This document shows, in pieces, positions 1-11,706 of a DNA stretch of 64,000 nt. The DNA is taken from positions 1-64,000 of the forward strand of contig JASBVL010000090.1 in NCBI GenBank assembly GCA_029961075.1, in the 5' to 3' direction. The stretch is from Sphaerobacter sp. (GTDB lineage Bacteria > Chloroflexota > Chloroflexia > Thermomicrobiales > Thermomicrobiaceae). The first letter of the stretch is position 1. Every line of letters begins with the position of its first letter. Position numbers and translations under genes: made by a program. The notes under the pieces are model-generated. The model did not search any database and was not told the origin of the DNA. It was given only the letters and a program-made list of their open reading frames with translations.

Positions 1-18
1 GAGGAGGTCGGACACGCC

Positions 19-1665
<1,647 letters not shown>

Positions 1666-1681
1666 GGGAGAGGAGGTGGAG

Positions 1682-2107
1682 ATGGTCACAGCCAGGCGCG
1701 CCCGCCCCATCCGCGTCCTGGTCGCCAAGCCCGGCCTCGACGGGCATGACCGCGGGGCCAAGGTTATGGTGCGGGCGCTGCGCGATGCCGGGATGGAGGT
1801 GATCTACACCGGGCTGTTCCAGACGCCGGAGATGATCGCCCGGGCCGCGGCCGACGAAGACGTGGACGTGGTCGGGCTGAGCATTCTGTCCGGCGCGCAC
1901 AACGTCCTGGTACCGCGCGTCGTCGAAGAGCTGCGGAAGATGGAAATGCACGACGTGCTGGTCGTCGTCGGCGGCACGATCCCCGAGGCGGACGTCCCCG
2001 CACTCAAGGCGGCCGGCGTCGCCGCGGTCTTCGGCCCGGGCACGCCCCTGCCGGAGGCGATCGACTTCATTCGTACCCACGCGCCCGCACGAGAGGACGA
2101 GGCGTGA
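1682..2107 (+). CDS. B12-binding small subunit of the acyl-CoA mutase
   Basis: 141-aa cobalamin-binding (Rossmann) subunit that pairs with the preceding large subunit. It carries the DxHxxG motif as DGHDRG near the N-terminus, whose His is the lower axial cobalt ligand, and the later SxL...GG features (GLSILSG, VVVGGT). The ATG at 1682 sits five bases after AGGAGG (1671-1676). A GTG six bases upstream would lie inside that ribosome-binding site, so I reject it. Its stop overlaps the next start (GTGA, 2104-2107), which suggests translational coupling with meaB. The size matches IcmB/HcmB-type subunits. Confidence 0.93.
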   Translation: MVTARRARPIRVLVAKPGLDGHDRGAKVMVRALRDAGMEVIYTGLFQTPEMIARAAADEDVDVVGLSILSGAHNVLVPRVVEELRKMEMHDVLVVVGGTIPEADVPALKAAGVAAVFGPGTPLPEAIDFIRTHAPAREDEA

Positions 2108-3072
2108 GCGCCCTGATCGAGCGATTCCTGGCCGGCGACCGGCGTGCCCTGGCGCGCCTCCTCAGCCACGTCGAGAATCGGACCGAGCTGGGCCGCCGCG
2201 CGGTCCGCGAGGCCTTCGCGCGCACCGGGCGCGCCCACGTGGTCGGCGTCACCGGCCCGCCCGGGGCCGGCAAGAGCACCCTGACCAACGCGCTGATCCG
2301 GGAACTGCGCTCCCGCGGCCGGACCGTCGGCGTGCTGGCCATCGACCCGTCCAGCGCCGTGACCGGCGGCGCCACCCTCGGCGACCGCATCCGCATGATG
2401 GAGAACCACACCGACGCGGGGGTCTACATCCGCAGCATGGCCACGCGGGGACAGATGGGCGGCCTGTCGCTCGCCGCAACCGGCGCGATCCACCTCCTCG
2501 ACGCCTTCGGCTTCGACATCGTGCTCGTCGAGACGGTCGGGGTCGGCCAGGACGAGGTCGATGTCGCCGACACTGCCGACACGACGCTGCTGATCCAGGT
2601 CCCCGGCCTGGGCGACAGCATCCAGACCATCAAGGCCGGTATCATGGAGATCGCCGATATCCTGGTGGTGAACAAGGCCGACCGGCCGGATGCCCGGCAG
2701 CTGGTGCGCGACCTCCGCAACATGCTGCTGCTCGGTGAGCCGCTGCCCGGCGGCTGGGACATCCCCATCGTCGAGACGATCGCCACCGAGGGGTCGGGCA
2801 TCGCACGGCTCGTCGACAAGCTCGATGAGCATCGCGCCTGGCTCGCCGCGGGCGGTCGCCGCCGCGCGCGCATCGAGCGCCGCCTGGTACGGGAGGTCGC
2901 ACTGCTGGCACGGGAGCGCTTCGACCAGTGGGTCGCGGCCCGGCTCGGGTCGGAGCAGTTCGCCGCCGCGCGTGAGGCGCTGGTCAACCGGCAGGCCGAC
3001 CCGGGGACCGTCGCGTCGCAGCTCGTGGGGGGCGTGTTGGACGCCGTCGATCCGGCCGAGTCCCGCCGCTAG
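2104..3072 (+). CDS. meaB: MeaB-type G3E GTPase, mutase chaperone
   Basis: 322-aa GTPase of the MeaB/ArgK family, which loads and protects the B12 cofactor of acyl-CoA mutases. Walker A is GPPGAGKST (residues 51-59). DPSS follows strand 2, then ETVGVGQ, and NKAD is the base-recognition motif. The GTG start overlaps the stop of the B12-subunit gene by four bases. Position as third gene of the operon fits a dedicated chaperone. Its stop overlaps the convergent larB stop by three bases, leaving no room for a terminator between them. Confidence 0.95.
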   Translation: MSALIERFLAGDRRALARLLSHVENRTELGRRAVREAFARTGRAHVVGVTGPPGAGKSTLTNALIRELRSRGRTVGVLAIDPSSAVTGGATLGDRIRMMENHTDAGVYIRSMATRGQMGGLSLAATGAIHLLDAFGFDIVLVETVGVGQDEVDVADTADTTLLIQVPGLGDSIQTIKAGIMEIADILVVNKADRPDARQLVRDLRNMLLLGEPLPGGWDIPIVETIATEGSGIARLVDKLDEHRAWLAAGGRRRARIERRLVREVALLARERFDQWVAARLGSEQFAAAREALVNRQADPGTVASQLVGGVLDAVDPAESRR

Positions 3073-3833
3073 GCGCGCCGCGCCCGGGCAATGGCGTTGG
3101 CGATGGTCGCGGCCGCGGCGCCCGCGCCGACCCCGTTGTCGATGTTCACCACCGTCAGGCCCGGGGCGCAGGTCTGGAGCATGCTCATCAGCGCGGCCTG
3201 CCCTCCCCCGCCAAAGCCGTAGCCGACCGACGTGGGCAGGCCGATCACCGGCACCGGCACTAGCCCGGCCACGACCGATGGCAGGGCCCCATCCATGCCC
3301 GCGGCGACCACGATCACGTCCACGCCGCGATCGAGCAGCCGCCGAAGCGGGCCGATCAGGCGGTGCAGCCCGGCCACTCCGACGTCGGCGACCAGCTCCA
3401 CGTCGCAGCCCATCTCGAGCGCCACCACCCGCGCCTCGTGCGCGGCCGCCAGGTCCGACGTGCCCGCGGTCAGGATCGCGACGCGGCCTCCGGTTCGCGG
3501 GCGCTCGGTACCGGGGAGCGCGACGACCGCCGGCCCGGGGTCGCCCTCGTGGGTGACCTCCGCGTCGGGCAGGGCCGTCCGCAGTCGCGCGACGAGGTCC
3601 GTCGGCGCGCGGCTCACCACCGCCCGGCCCGCCTGCCGCAGCAGCTCGCGCACCATCGCGATCACCTGCTCGGGCGACTTGCCGGGCGCGTAGATGATCT
3701 CCGGCACGCCGGTCCGGGCCGCGCGGGCGCCGTCGACCCGCGCCACCGCGCCGTCGTCGCTGGGCGGCGTACCCACCAGCGCACGGATCAAGTCGGCGAA
3801 TGCCCGATCGGATGGACGGGTCCCGTCGCGCAT
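3069..3833 (-). CDS. larB: LarB-like pyridinium biscarboxylate mononucleotide synthase
   Basis: 254-aa protein of the LarB group of the PurE/AIR-carboxylase superfamily. LarB carboxylates and hydrolyses nicotinate adenine dinucleotide in the first step of nickel-pincer cofactor synthesis. Seen here: an N-terminal region with GVPEIIYAPGKS, then a PurE-like fold with AILTAGTSD, a GVAGLHR segment, VVAAGMDGALPSVVAG and the glycine-rich GYGFGGGGQ. LarC, LarE and LarA are not in this window, so the pathway cannot be confirmed locally. It is the last gene of the ruvC-tlyA-larB minus-strand set; its ATG directly abuts the tlyA stop. Confidence 0.85.
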   Translation of the reverse strand: MRDGTRPSDRAFADLIRALVGTPPSDDGAVARVDGARAARTGVPEIIYAPGKSPEQVIAMVRELLRQAGRAVVSRAPTDLVARLRTALPDAEVTHEGDPGPAVVALPGTERPRTGGRVAILTAGTSDLAAAHEARVVALEMGCDVELVADVGVAGLHRLIGPLRRLLDRGVDVIVVAAGMDGALPSVVAGLVPVPVIGLPTSVGYGFGGGGQAALMSMLQTCAPGLTVVNIDNGVGAGAAAATIANAIARARRA

Positions 3834-4642
<809 letters not shown>

Positions 4643-4646
<4 letters not shown>

Positions 4647-5149
4647 GCCCGCTCCACGGCGCGGCGGAAGCGGCTGGTCTGCACGTGGCAGAGCGCCACC
4701 GCGAGCGCATCGGCGGCATCGTCGGGCTGCGGCACCTCGTCGAGGTTCAGCAGCAGCCGCACCATCTCCTGCATCTGCGCCTTGTCCGCCTTCCCGTACC
4801 CCGCGACGGCCTGCTTCACCTCGGCCGGCTTGTACTCCACCACGGGAACCCCGGCCTGCGCCGCGGCCAGCAGGACGACGCCGCGGGCCTGGCCGACCGA
4901 CAGCGCGGTCGTCACGTTGCGGGAGAAGAAGAGCTCCTCGATGACCACGACCTGGGGCCGGTGGCGCTGCATCAGGCTGGTCAGCCCCTCGTAGAGACGC
5001 AACAGCCGCGCCGGCATCCGCTCGTGCGGCGTCGTGGCGATCACGCCGAAGTCGACCACGCGGGGGGTGTCGCTGCCGATCACCACACCGTAGCCGAGCA
5101 ATGCCGTCCCGGGATCGACCCCAAGCGTCACCTCATCGCGCTCCGTCAT
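4643..5149 (-). CDS. ruvC: Holliday-junction resolvase RuvC
   Basis: 168-aa RuvC endonuclease that cuts Holliday junctions in the RuvABC system. The RNase H-like catalytic acidic residues are visible: Asp12 in GVDPGT, Glu71 in VVIEEL, and the C-terminal Asp cluster in [13 protein letters not shown] ribosome-binding GAGGA lies about 8 bases upstream of the ATG. It is first in the operon with tlyA and larB. ruvA and ruvB are not adjacent. Confidence 0.96.
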
Positions 5150-5252
5150 CGGGATCCTCGGATAACCGGCAGCGGATCGTACCGCCCAACCCCGCTTCCG
5201 ATCAGCAGGGGAATGTCCGATGTACCCTTCGGCAATGGGAGCCGCTCCCCAC

Positions 5253-5281
5253 TTGCAATTCGGAAAACTTCCCGCTATACT
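5253..5281 (+). promoter_or_regulatory. Sigma-70-type promoter of the rpoD leader
   Basis: TTGCAA (5253-5258), a 17-base spacer and TATACT (5276-5281). This is among the best promoter matches in the window. It predicts a start near 5288 and a leader of about 175 nt before the rpoD ATG. Confidence 0.75.
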
Positions 5282-5310
5282 GACGCGTGAGAGTTGCTAC
5301 AAGGGGCGGC

Positions 5311-5385
5311 ATGGTCGGAATGCGACAGACGACCCACGCGTATACCCTCGATTCAGACCGGTGGCGGACCGTGCCCAGGCCATAG
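5311..5385 (+). CDS. Putative 24-aa leader peptide upstream of rpoD
   Basis: A short ORF: AAGGGG, four bases, ATG at 5311, 24 codons, TAG at 5383-5385. It lies wholly within the predicted rpoD leader, and its stop codon falls in the loop of the terminator-type hairpin 5372-5396. No single amino acid dominates (several Thr and Arg). The position relative to the hairpin is what makes it notable: a ribosome finishing the peptide would cover the left arm. Translation is inferred from sequence only. Confidence 0.4.
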   Translation: MVGMRQTTHAYTLDSDRWRTVPRP

Positions 5386-5403
5386 GGGCCGGGGCATTTT
5401 TTT
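5372..5403 (+). terminator. Intrinsic terminator/attenuator in the rpoD leader
   Basis: TGCCCAGGCC (5372-5381), loop ATAGG, GGCCGGGGCA (5387-5396) with a single mismatch, then seven T (5397-5403). It has the form of a strong Rho-independent terminator but lies between the rpoD promoter and rpoD. The gene on the other side (ruvC) is divergent, so there is no upstream gene for it to terminate. Confidence 0.7.
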
Positions 5404-5462
5404 ATCTGTATATTTGCACCCTCAGGCGGTGCCAGCGCCTCGAGAAGGTGGTGAAGAAGAGT

Positions 5463-6638
<1,176 letters not shown>

Positions 6639-6659
6639 TCCCGACGCGATGCGGTCTCG

Positions 6660-6697
6660 CGCGACCGGGTCGGGCCCGCGGGCCCGACCCGGTCGCG
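6660..6697. terminator. Perfect 38-nt palindrome between convergent rpoD and fabF
   Basis: The arms 6660-6678 and 6679-6697 are exact reverse complements, 19 bp of almost pure G/C, starting 22 bases after the rpoD stop. There is no T-tract on either side. It is best read as a bidirectional transcript end or mRNA 3' stabiliser for the two converging genes. Confidence 0.55.
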
Positions 6698-6782
6698 TGC
6701 CTGCCATTGCCTGCCCAGCGGCCCGGTCCAGCGTCTCCCCGGGACCGTTCCGCGCCGCTGCCAACACGACTCGCCGCTCCCC

Positions 6783-8033
6783 CTACTCCTCGAAGCGCGA
6801 GAAGAGCAGGCTCACATTATGTCCCCCGAACCCGAACGAGTTCGACAGCGCGTGGCGGATGGTCGCCGGGCGCGGCCCGTCGGTGACGTAGTCGAGGTCG
6901 CACGCGGGGTCCGGCGTCCGCAGGTGCCAGGTCGGCGGAATCACGCCCCGGGTGAGGGCGAGGATGGTGAAGACGGCCTCGACCGCCCCCGCCGCGCCGA
7001 GCAGATGCCCGGTGAGCGCCTTCGTGGAGCTGACCGGCGGCACCCGGTGGCCCGCGAAGACGCGCTTGAGCGCGACCGTCTCCAGGCGGTCGTTGAGCGG
7101 CGTCGAGGTGCCGTGCGCATTCACGTAGTCGACCTCGGCCGGGGTGCAGCCGGCTCGCTCGATCGCGATCGCCATGGCCTCGGCGGCGCCGGCGGCGTCG
7201 GGCGCCGGCTGGACGATGTGGCAGGCATCGCCGGTCGCGCCGTAGCCGCGCAGCTCGGCCAGGATAGGCGCGCCGCGGCGCACGGCGTGCTCGAGCGACT
7301 CGAGCACCAGCGTCGCCGCGCCCTCGGCGACGACGAAGCCGTCACGCGTGGCGTCGAAGGGACGGCTGGCGGTCTCCGGCTCACTGTTGCGCGTCGAGAG
7401 GGCCCCCAGCGCGTTGAACCCGGCGACCGAGCCCGGCGTCACCGGCGCCTCGGCCCCACCAGCGAGCATGACGTCGGCGTCGCCGCGCCGGATGATCTCG
7501 GCCGCCTCCCCCAGCGCGTGCGCCGCGCTGGCGCAGGCCGAGAGGGTCGCGAAGTTGGGGCCCTTCGCCCCGACGACGATCGACACGTAGCCCGACCCCA
7601 TGTCGGCCAGGAACATCGGGATGAAGAACGGGCTGACGCGCCCCGGCCCCCTCTCCGCCAGCGTCCGCAGCTCGCGCTCGGCCGTCTCGATCCCGCCGAG
7701 CGCCGTGCCGAGCAGCACGCCGACGCGCCGGGCGTTCGCCTCGGTGATCTTCAGTTCGGCGTGGGCCAGGGCGTCCTGCGTCGCGGCCACTGCGAGCTGG
7801 ATGAAGCGATCGGTGCGGCGGGCCTCCTTGGCATCGAGCCGGTCGCGCGGGTCGAAGTCCCGCACCTCCCCGGCGATCTGGGTGGCAAAGCCGCTGGCGT
7901 CGAAGCGCGTGATGGGTCCGGTACCCGAGCGGCCGCTGAGCAGCGCGTCCCAGGCCGCGTCGAGCGTGTTGCCGACCGGGCTGACGATGCCCATACCGGT
8001 GACCACGACGCGCCGCGCGTCAGGCTGAGTCAC
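6783..8033 (-). CDS. fabF: 3-oxoacyl-ACP synthase II (KAS II)
   Basis: 416-aa condensing enzyme of fatty-acid elongation. The catalytic triad is complete: Cys167 in SACASAAH, His307 in [11 protein letters not shown] and His343 in [10 protein letters not shown], with Lys338 in TKAL. The C-terminal GFGGHN loop is intact. Translation starts at GTG 8033 behind GGAGGT. The upstream dehydrogenase gene ends 14 bases inside this gene, so the two are probably co-transcribed, although their functions are not obviously linked. No acpP or fabD/fabG lies nearby. Confidence 0.95.
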   Translation of the reverse strand: MTQPDARRVVVTGMGIVSPVGNTLDAAWDALLSGRSGTGPITRFDASGFATQIAGEVRDFDPRDRLDAKEARRTDRFIQLAVAATQDALAHAELKITEANARRVGVLLGTALGGIETAERELRTLAERGPGRVSPFFIPMFLADMGSGYVSIVVGAKGPNFATLSACASAAHALGEAAEIIRRGDADVMLAGGAEAPVTPGSVAGFNALGALSTRNSEPETASRPFDATRDGFVVAEGAATLVLESLEHAVRRGAPILAELRGYGATGDACHIVQPAPDAAGAAEAMAIAIERAGCTPAEVDYVNAHGTSTPLNDRLETVALKRVFAGHRVPPVSSTKALTGHLLGAAGAVEAVFTILALTRGVIPPTWHLRTPDPACDLDYVTDGPRPATIRHALSNSFGFGGHNVSLLFSRFEE

Positions 8034-9000
8034 GTGTGAGTACCTCCGGATTCAGACAGCGTGGGGGCGTCTCCCCGCGGAGCACGGCAAGCACGTTCTG
8101 GGCCGCCAGCTCGGCCATCCGCGCCCGGGTCTGGTAGCTCGCGCTCGCGATGTGCGGCGTCACGAGCACGCGGGGGTGGCGCAGCAGCGGATGGTCGGCC
8201 GGCAACGGCTCGGGGTCGGTCACGTCGAGCCCGACGCCCCAGATCCAGCCCTGCTCCACGGCCTCGAGGAGGGCGTCGGTCTGCACGATCGGGCCGCGCG
8301 CCGTGTTGATCAGGATCGCGCCGGGCCGCATCCGTCGAAGCTGTTCCCGCCCGATCAGACCACGCGTGGCTGGCGTGAGGGGGACGTGCAGCGACACGAA
8401 GTCGCTCTCGGCGAGCAGCCCATCGAGATCTCGCCACTCCACGCCGAGCTTGGCTTCCAGGTCCGGCTCGCGCTGGCGATTGGTATAGAGGATGCGCATG
8501 GCGAAGCCGCGGGCACGGCGGGCGACCGCCTGCCCGATCCGCCCCAGCCCCACGATGCCGAGCGTGGCGCCGTGGACGTCCGGCCCCAGGAAGCCCATCG
8601 GCTCCCAGGTGCGCCAGCCGCCGGCGCGCACCACGTCGTACGACTCCACCAGCCGCCGCGCGACGGCCATGAGCAACGCGAACGCCAGGTCGGCCGTCGT
8701 CTCGGTCAGCACATCGGGCGTGGTGCACACCGCCACCCCCCGGGCGGTGCAGGCTTCGACGTCGATGTTGTCGTAGCCCACGGCCATGTTGCTGACCACC
8801 TTGACGGTCGGCAGGCGATCGAGCAGGTCGCCGTCGACGCGCTCGGTCAGGAGCGTCAGGAGGCCGTCGGCGCCTTCCGCCAACTGCACGAGCTGGTCAC
8901 GATCCGGCGGCAGCGGCTCCGGCCAGACGACCACCTCGGCCGCGTCACGGAGCAGGTCGAGCCCCGCGTCCGGGATCACCCGCGTCACCGCGATGCGCAC
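8020..9000 (-). CDS. D-2-hydroxyacid dehydrogenase (glyoxylate/hydroxypyruvate reductase type)
   Basis: 326-aa NAD(P)-dependent oxidoreductase. GLGRIG (151-156) is the nucleotide-binding turn; Arg235 (NTARGP), Glu264 (DPEPLP) and His283 (TPHIAS) are the catalytic set. YTNRQ after strand 2 lacks the acidic residue that favours NADH, so NADPH use is likely, as in GRHPR enzymes. The start is GTG 9000 because GGAGGGAGGGG lies five bases ahead of it. The ATG at 9024 would put that ribosome site inside the gene. Its 3' end overlaps fabF. Confidence 0.88.
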   Translation of the reverse strand: MRIAVTRVIPDAGLDLLRDAAEVVVWPEPLPPDRDQLVQLAEGADGLLTLLTERVDGDLLDRLPTVKVVSNMAVGYDNIDVEACTARGVAVCTTPDVLTETTADLAFALLMAVARRLVESYDVVRAGGWRTWEPMGFLGPDVHGATLGIVGLGRIGQAVARRARGFAMRILYTNRQREPDLEAKLGVEWRDLDGLLAESDFVSLHVPLTPATRGLIGREQLRRMRPGAILINTARGPIVQTDALLEAVEQGWIWGVGLDVTDPEPLPADHPLLRHPRVLVTPHIASASYQTRARMAELAAQNVLAVLRGETPPRCLNPEVLTRDSA

Positions 9001-9117
9001 GCTGCCCCTCCCTCCATCGAGCATTGAGCGGATTCTAACGGCCCGCCGCAGCGCGGGCAACGCTGGCGGCCGACGCCAGCGGGCGGATGCGGCGAAGACG
9101 TGTGGCACGCTCACCAT

Positions 9118-9557
9118 TACACATGAATCCGTTCCGTGTACCTAGTGGCCGGAATACATCACTGGAGCAGTATGGCGGTGAGCGCGATCACGGAAGCGTA
9201 GCATCTCAGACACGTGTGCTGCTTTGGTTGACATTGGCGCGGCCCGGCCGGTCCCGGAATCCGGACCGGCCGCGCTCCTCCTACTGAGGAGCGCCGCCGT
9301 CCCCGCACGCGCCCCATCCGTGGCATCGTAGCCCCGGCCTGGCTGGCACCCCGCGACCGCAGGAAACGACGCCACCAACTGCGACTCCTGGGCTCGGCCA
9401 GGCGCATACAGCCCCTGTTCCGGCGCACGCGCAGACCGTCAGCTCGTCGGGCCCCGCGATCATCAGGGCACGGGACCAGGTACGCCCGGTCCGGTGATCC
9501 CCGGCCTGCCGGTGCTGGTGGCCATCACCCGTCAGGTCCGAGCGTGCTGCGCGGCGC
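9118..9557. other. Non-coding stretch with two tandem hairpins
   Basis: I see no convincing gene here. Two hairpins lie side by side: CGGCCGGTCC (9245-9254) with GGACCGGCCG (9263-9272), and GCTCCTC (9274-9280) with GAGGAGC (9286-9292). A perfect TTGACA (9228-9233) has no good -10 at the expected distance. Confidence 0.5.
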
Positions 9558-9586
9558 TTGAAGGGAAGCCTCACGCGTGGTACTAT
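9558..9586 (+). promoter_or_regulatory. Promoter of the structured small RNA
   Basis: TTGAAG (9558-9563), a 17-base spacer and TACTAT (9581-9586). The predicted start is near 9592, which coincides with the beginning of the structured region below. Confidence 0.65.
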
Positions 9587-9591
9587 TCTCG

Positions 9592-9767
9592 CGGGCCAAG
9601 CCCCACCCCGCTCGGAGTGCGTGACAGCGTTTTGAGCCAACGTGAAGTAACCGACGGGAGCTGCTAAGCGGGCCTCGTGGGGCTCGGGGTTGCGGCGCCC
9701 ACCTGCCTTTGCAGGTTCAAAACAAAGTTGCACCCGGCGGAGGTGGGGACTTGCCCCACCTCTTTTT
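9592..9767 (+). ncRNA. Structured small RNA, possibly 6S RNA
   Basis: About 176 nt between a good promoter and an intrinsic terminator, with no ORF that fits. Its ends pair with each other: 9597-9600 with 9750-9753, 9601-9607 with 9742-9748, 9608-9611 with 9737-9740, 9617-9620 with 9730-9733, and GTTTTGAGCC (9629-9638) with GGTTCAAAAC (9714-9723). A small hairpin CCTGC...GCAGG sits on the 3' side of the internal region. Length, long interrupted rod and a central opening are those of 6S RNA, which binds housekeeping RNA polymerase. I do not see SRP RNA, RNase P or tmRNA signatures. That it is an RNA gene is fairly well supported; the 6S identity is a guess. Confidence 0.5.
9740..9767 (+). terminator. 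Intrinsic terminator of the small RNA
   Basis: GAGGTGGGG (9740-9748), loop ACTTG, CCCCACCTC (9754-9762), then TTTTT. The left arm can alternatively pair with the RNA 5' end (9601-9607), so hairpin and closing stem are mutually exclusive. Confidence 0.8.
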
Positions 9768-9793
9768 GGTGGCACGGTGAGGGGGAGCGCACG

Positions 9794-10795
9794 GTGATCC
9801 TCGTGCTCCACGGCGCCAACCGCCTGGGGATCGACGAGCGGGTGCGGGAGCTCCGCGACGCGCACGACCCGCAGGGGCTGACCACCACCGTCGTCGAGGA
9901 CGCCGCTTCCCACCTCGCGGACCTGCGCAGCGCCTGCCTCTCCCCCGGATTCTTCGGCACCAACCGGCTCGTCATCGCCCGCGACCTCCTCAGCGCCCGC
10001 CCCGCGGGCCGGGGCCGGCGCGGCGGCAGCGACCGGCGCGAGGTCGTCGATCTGCTCGCGCAGGTTCCGCCGAGCACCGTCCTGGTCGTGGTCGAGTCGG
10101 AGCTGGGCGCGGCCGATGAGCGCGCCCTGCGCGCGGCCGTGCCGGACCTCAGCGTCGAGCGGCACGAGGTGCCCCGCGGGCGGGAGCTGGTCGACTGGGT
10201 GCGCGCGCGGGCGCGGCGCTATGGCGTGACGGTCGAGCCAGACGCGGCCACCCGCCTGCTGGAAGCGCTCTTCCCGACCGCGTGGCGGGCCGTCGCGCGA
10301 CGCGACGACGTGCCGCCCGACCTCTACCGGCTCGACGCCGAGGTCGCCAAGCTGGCAACCGCCGCCGGGCCGGACGGGACGGTCACGCCGGACCTGGTGG
10401 CCGAGCTGGTGCCGGACGCCGAGGCCACCAACCTGTGGGGGCTCACCGACGCCATCGTGGCCGGCGATCCGGCCGCGGCCGTGCGCGAGGCCGAGCGTGC
10501 CCTGGCGACCGGCACGGCGGCGGAGTTGCTTTTGGGCCAACTGGTGTCGCAGTTCGAGGTCTTCGCCGTGCTCGCCGCGGGCGAGCGGCACAGCCCGGCC
10601 GCGCTGGCAGCCGAGACGGGGATCAGCGAAGCCCGGCTGAAGCAGGCCGGCCAGGTGGCACGCCGCTTCTCCCGGCAGCGCATCGCGCGCGGGCTGGCTG
10701 CGCTGCGCGAGGTCGACGTCGCGACCAAGCAGGGCGAGGCGGAGACGGCCGACCTGCTGGTCGGAGTCGTGGCGCGGCTGGCGGCGGACCGCTAG
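9794..10795 (+). CDS. holA: DNA polymerase III delta subunit
   Basis: 333-aa clamp-loader delta subunit, which opens the beta sliding clamp. Recognised from the N-terminal LVLHGANRLGIDERVREL block, the DLLSAR / LVVVESELG region and the C-terminal helical collar (LWGLTDAIVAGDPAAA, LLLGQLVSQFEV). Delta subunits lack Walker motifs, and none is seen. GTG 9794 is preceded by GAGGGGGAG. An upstream extension of the frame would run through the small-RNA terminator and is rejected. Length agrees with the family. Confidence 0.88.
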   Translation: MILVLHGANRLGIDERVRELRDAHDPQGLTTTVVEDAASHLADLRSACLSPGFFGTNRLVIARDLLSARPAGRGRRGGSDRREVVDLLAQVPPSTVLVVVESELGAADERALRAAVPDLSVERHEVPRGRELVDWVRARARRYGVTVEPDAATRLLEALFPTAWRAVARRDDVPPDLYRLDAEVAKLATAAGPDGTVTPDLVAELVPDAEATNLWGLTDAIVAGDPAAAVREAERALATGTAAELLLGQLVSQFEVFAVLAAGERHSPAALAAETGISEARLKQAGQVARRFSRQRIARGLAALREVDVATKQGEAETADLLVGVVARLAADR

Positions 10796-10827
10796 AGCCG
10801 GGTCCGCGAATTCCAGCCACAACAAGA

Positions 10828-10850
10828 ACGGGCCGCGCAGCGCAGCCCGT
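10828..10850 (-). terminator. Terminator of rpsT
   Basis: Read on the minus strand: ACGGGC (10850-10845), an 11-base loop that can partly pair, GCCCGT (10833-10828), then a T-rich TCTTGTTGT. It lies 33 bases after the rpsT stop. Confidence 0.5.
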
Positions 10851-10882
10851 ATCTCCCGGTCTATCCAATAGAGCGCAGGTGC

Positions 10883-11158
10883 CTACGCTTCGCCGCGCGC
10901 GAGACGATTGAACTTCTTCATCAGGCGCGACTTGCGCCGCGCGGCATTGTTTGGATGGATGATGCCCTTGATCGCGGCCTTGTCGAGCGTGCTGATCGCG
11001 TCCCCAACGGCCGCCGCTGCTGCCTCGGCATCACCCGCGTTGATGAACCGCTCCGCCTTGCGAATATAGGTGCGGGCCGCCGACCGGAAGATCCGGTTCC
11101 TCAGCCGTCGCCGCTCGGCGACGCGGACTCGCTTCGCCGCTGACTTCGTGTTGGGCAA
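10883..11158 (-). CDS. rpsT: Ribosomal protein S20
   Basis: 91-aa 30S protein with the typical MPNTKSAAKRVR start, RSAARTYIRKAE and IHPNNAARRKSRLMKKFNRL. The start codon is TTG (11158), preceded by GGAGGG about ten bases upstream. E. coli rpsT also uses a UUG start and is autoregulated at translation, so the rare codon may matter here too. It is monocistronic, with its own promoter and terminator. Confidence 0.97.
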   Translation of the reverse strand: MPNTKSAAKRVRVAERRRLRNRIFRSAARTYIRKAERFINAGDAEAAAAAVGDAISTLDKAAIKGIIHPNNAARRKSRLMKKFNRLARGEA

Positions 11159-11221
11159 GTGTCACATCCCTCCGCGTTTCCAACGCACGCAACAACGCCG
11201 GCGCCACCGCCGAACCGCTAC

Positions 11222-11251
11222 AGTCTAGCATCCTCAGGGCAATCCCGGCAA
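11222..11251 (-). promoter_or_regulatory. Promoter of rpsT
   Basis: On the minus strand: TTGCCG (11251-11246), an 18-base spacer and TAGACT (11227-11222). It lies about 65 bases upstream of the TTG start. Confidence 0.55.
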
Positions 11252-11363
11252 TAGCGTGCCCGTAGCCCAGCCTGCTGTCGCCCAAGGGAGCCGGGCACCC
11301 CTGCCGGGGTAGAATGAGGGCGGCTCGAAGCGGGGTCGAGCCACGACGAGATCGGGAGCGGCA

Positions 11364-11645
11364 ATGGCCAACTCGACGGGGGACGTCAGCCTGTTGCACA
11401 GCCGGCTGCGCGCGCTCCGTGACGAACTGGAGCGCGTCCGGCAACGAGATCGCCGCCGGCTCGCCGAGGCCGAGCGGCGCATCGAGGCGGGCACAATGCA
11501 CCCGCCCACGAGCCCAGAGGGGATGCACGAGCTGTTTCAGGCGTACGAAGAGCGTGCGTTCGTCCGCGGCCGGCTCGACGCGCTGAGCGGCGTCCTCGAC
11601 CGCCTCGATCGCGTGCTCGGGATGCCTGCGCAGGGACAAGCGTGA
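11364..11645 (+). CDS. Small coiled-coil protein of unknown function
   Basis: 93 aa, rich in Arg, Leu and Glu with heptad-like spacing (LHSRLRALRDELERVRQRDRR), so an antiparallel helical hairpin is likely. It contains no Cys and no membrane segment. ATG is preceded by CGGGAG, and a -10-like TAGAAT lies at 11310-11315. It sits 61 bases before murJ and may be co-transcribed with it. I do not recognise the family. Confidence 0.65.
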   Translation: MANSTGDVSLLHSRLRALRDELERVRQRDRRRLAEAERRIEAGTMHPPTSPEGMHELFQAYEERAFVRGRLDALSGVLDRLDRVLGMPAQGQA

Positions 11646-11706
11646 TCGCGATGCCGTCCGCACGCTCCTGCCCGCTCTGCTGCTCCGCCGCCAGGGGATA
11701 GGTCCG

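Noticed and set aside
5220-5462. N-terminal extension of rpoD in the same open frame
   Set aside because: It contains the promoter and terminator-type hairpin of the leader and has no sigma-factor similarity; openness follows from high GC.
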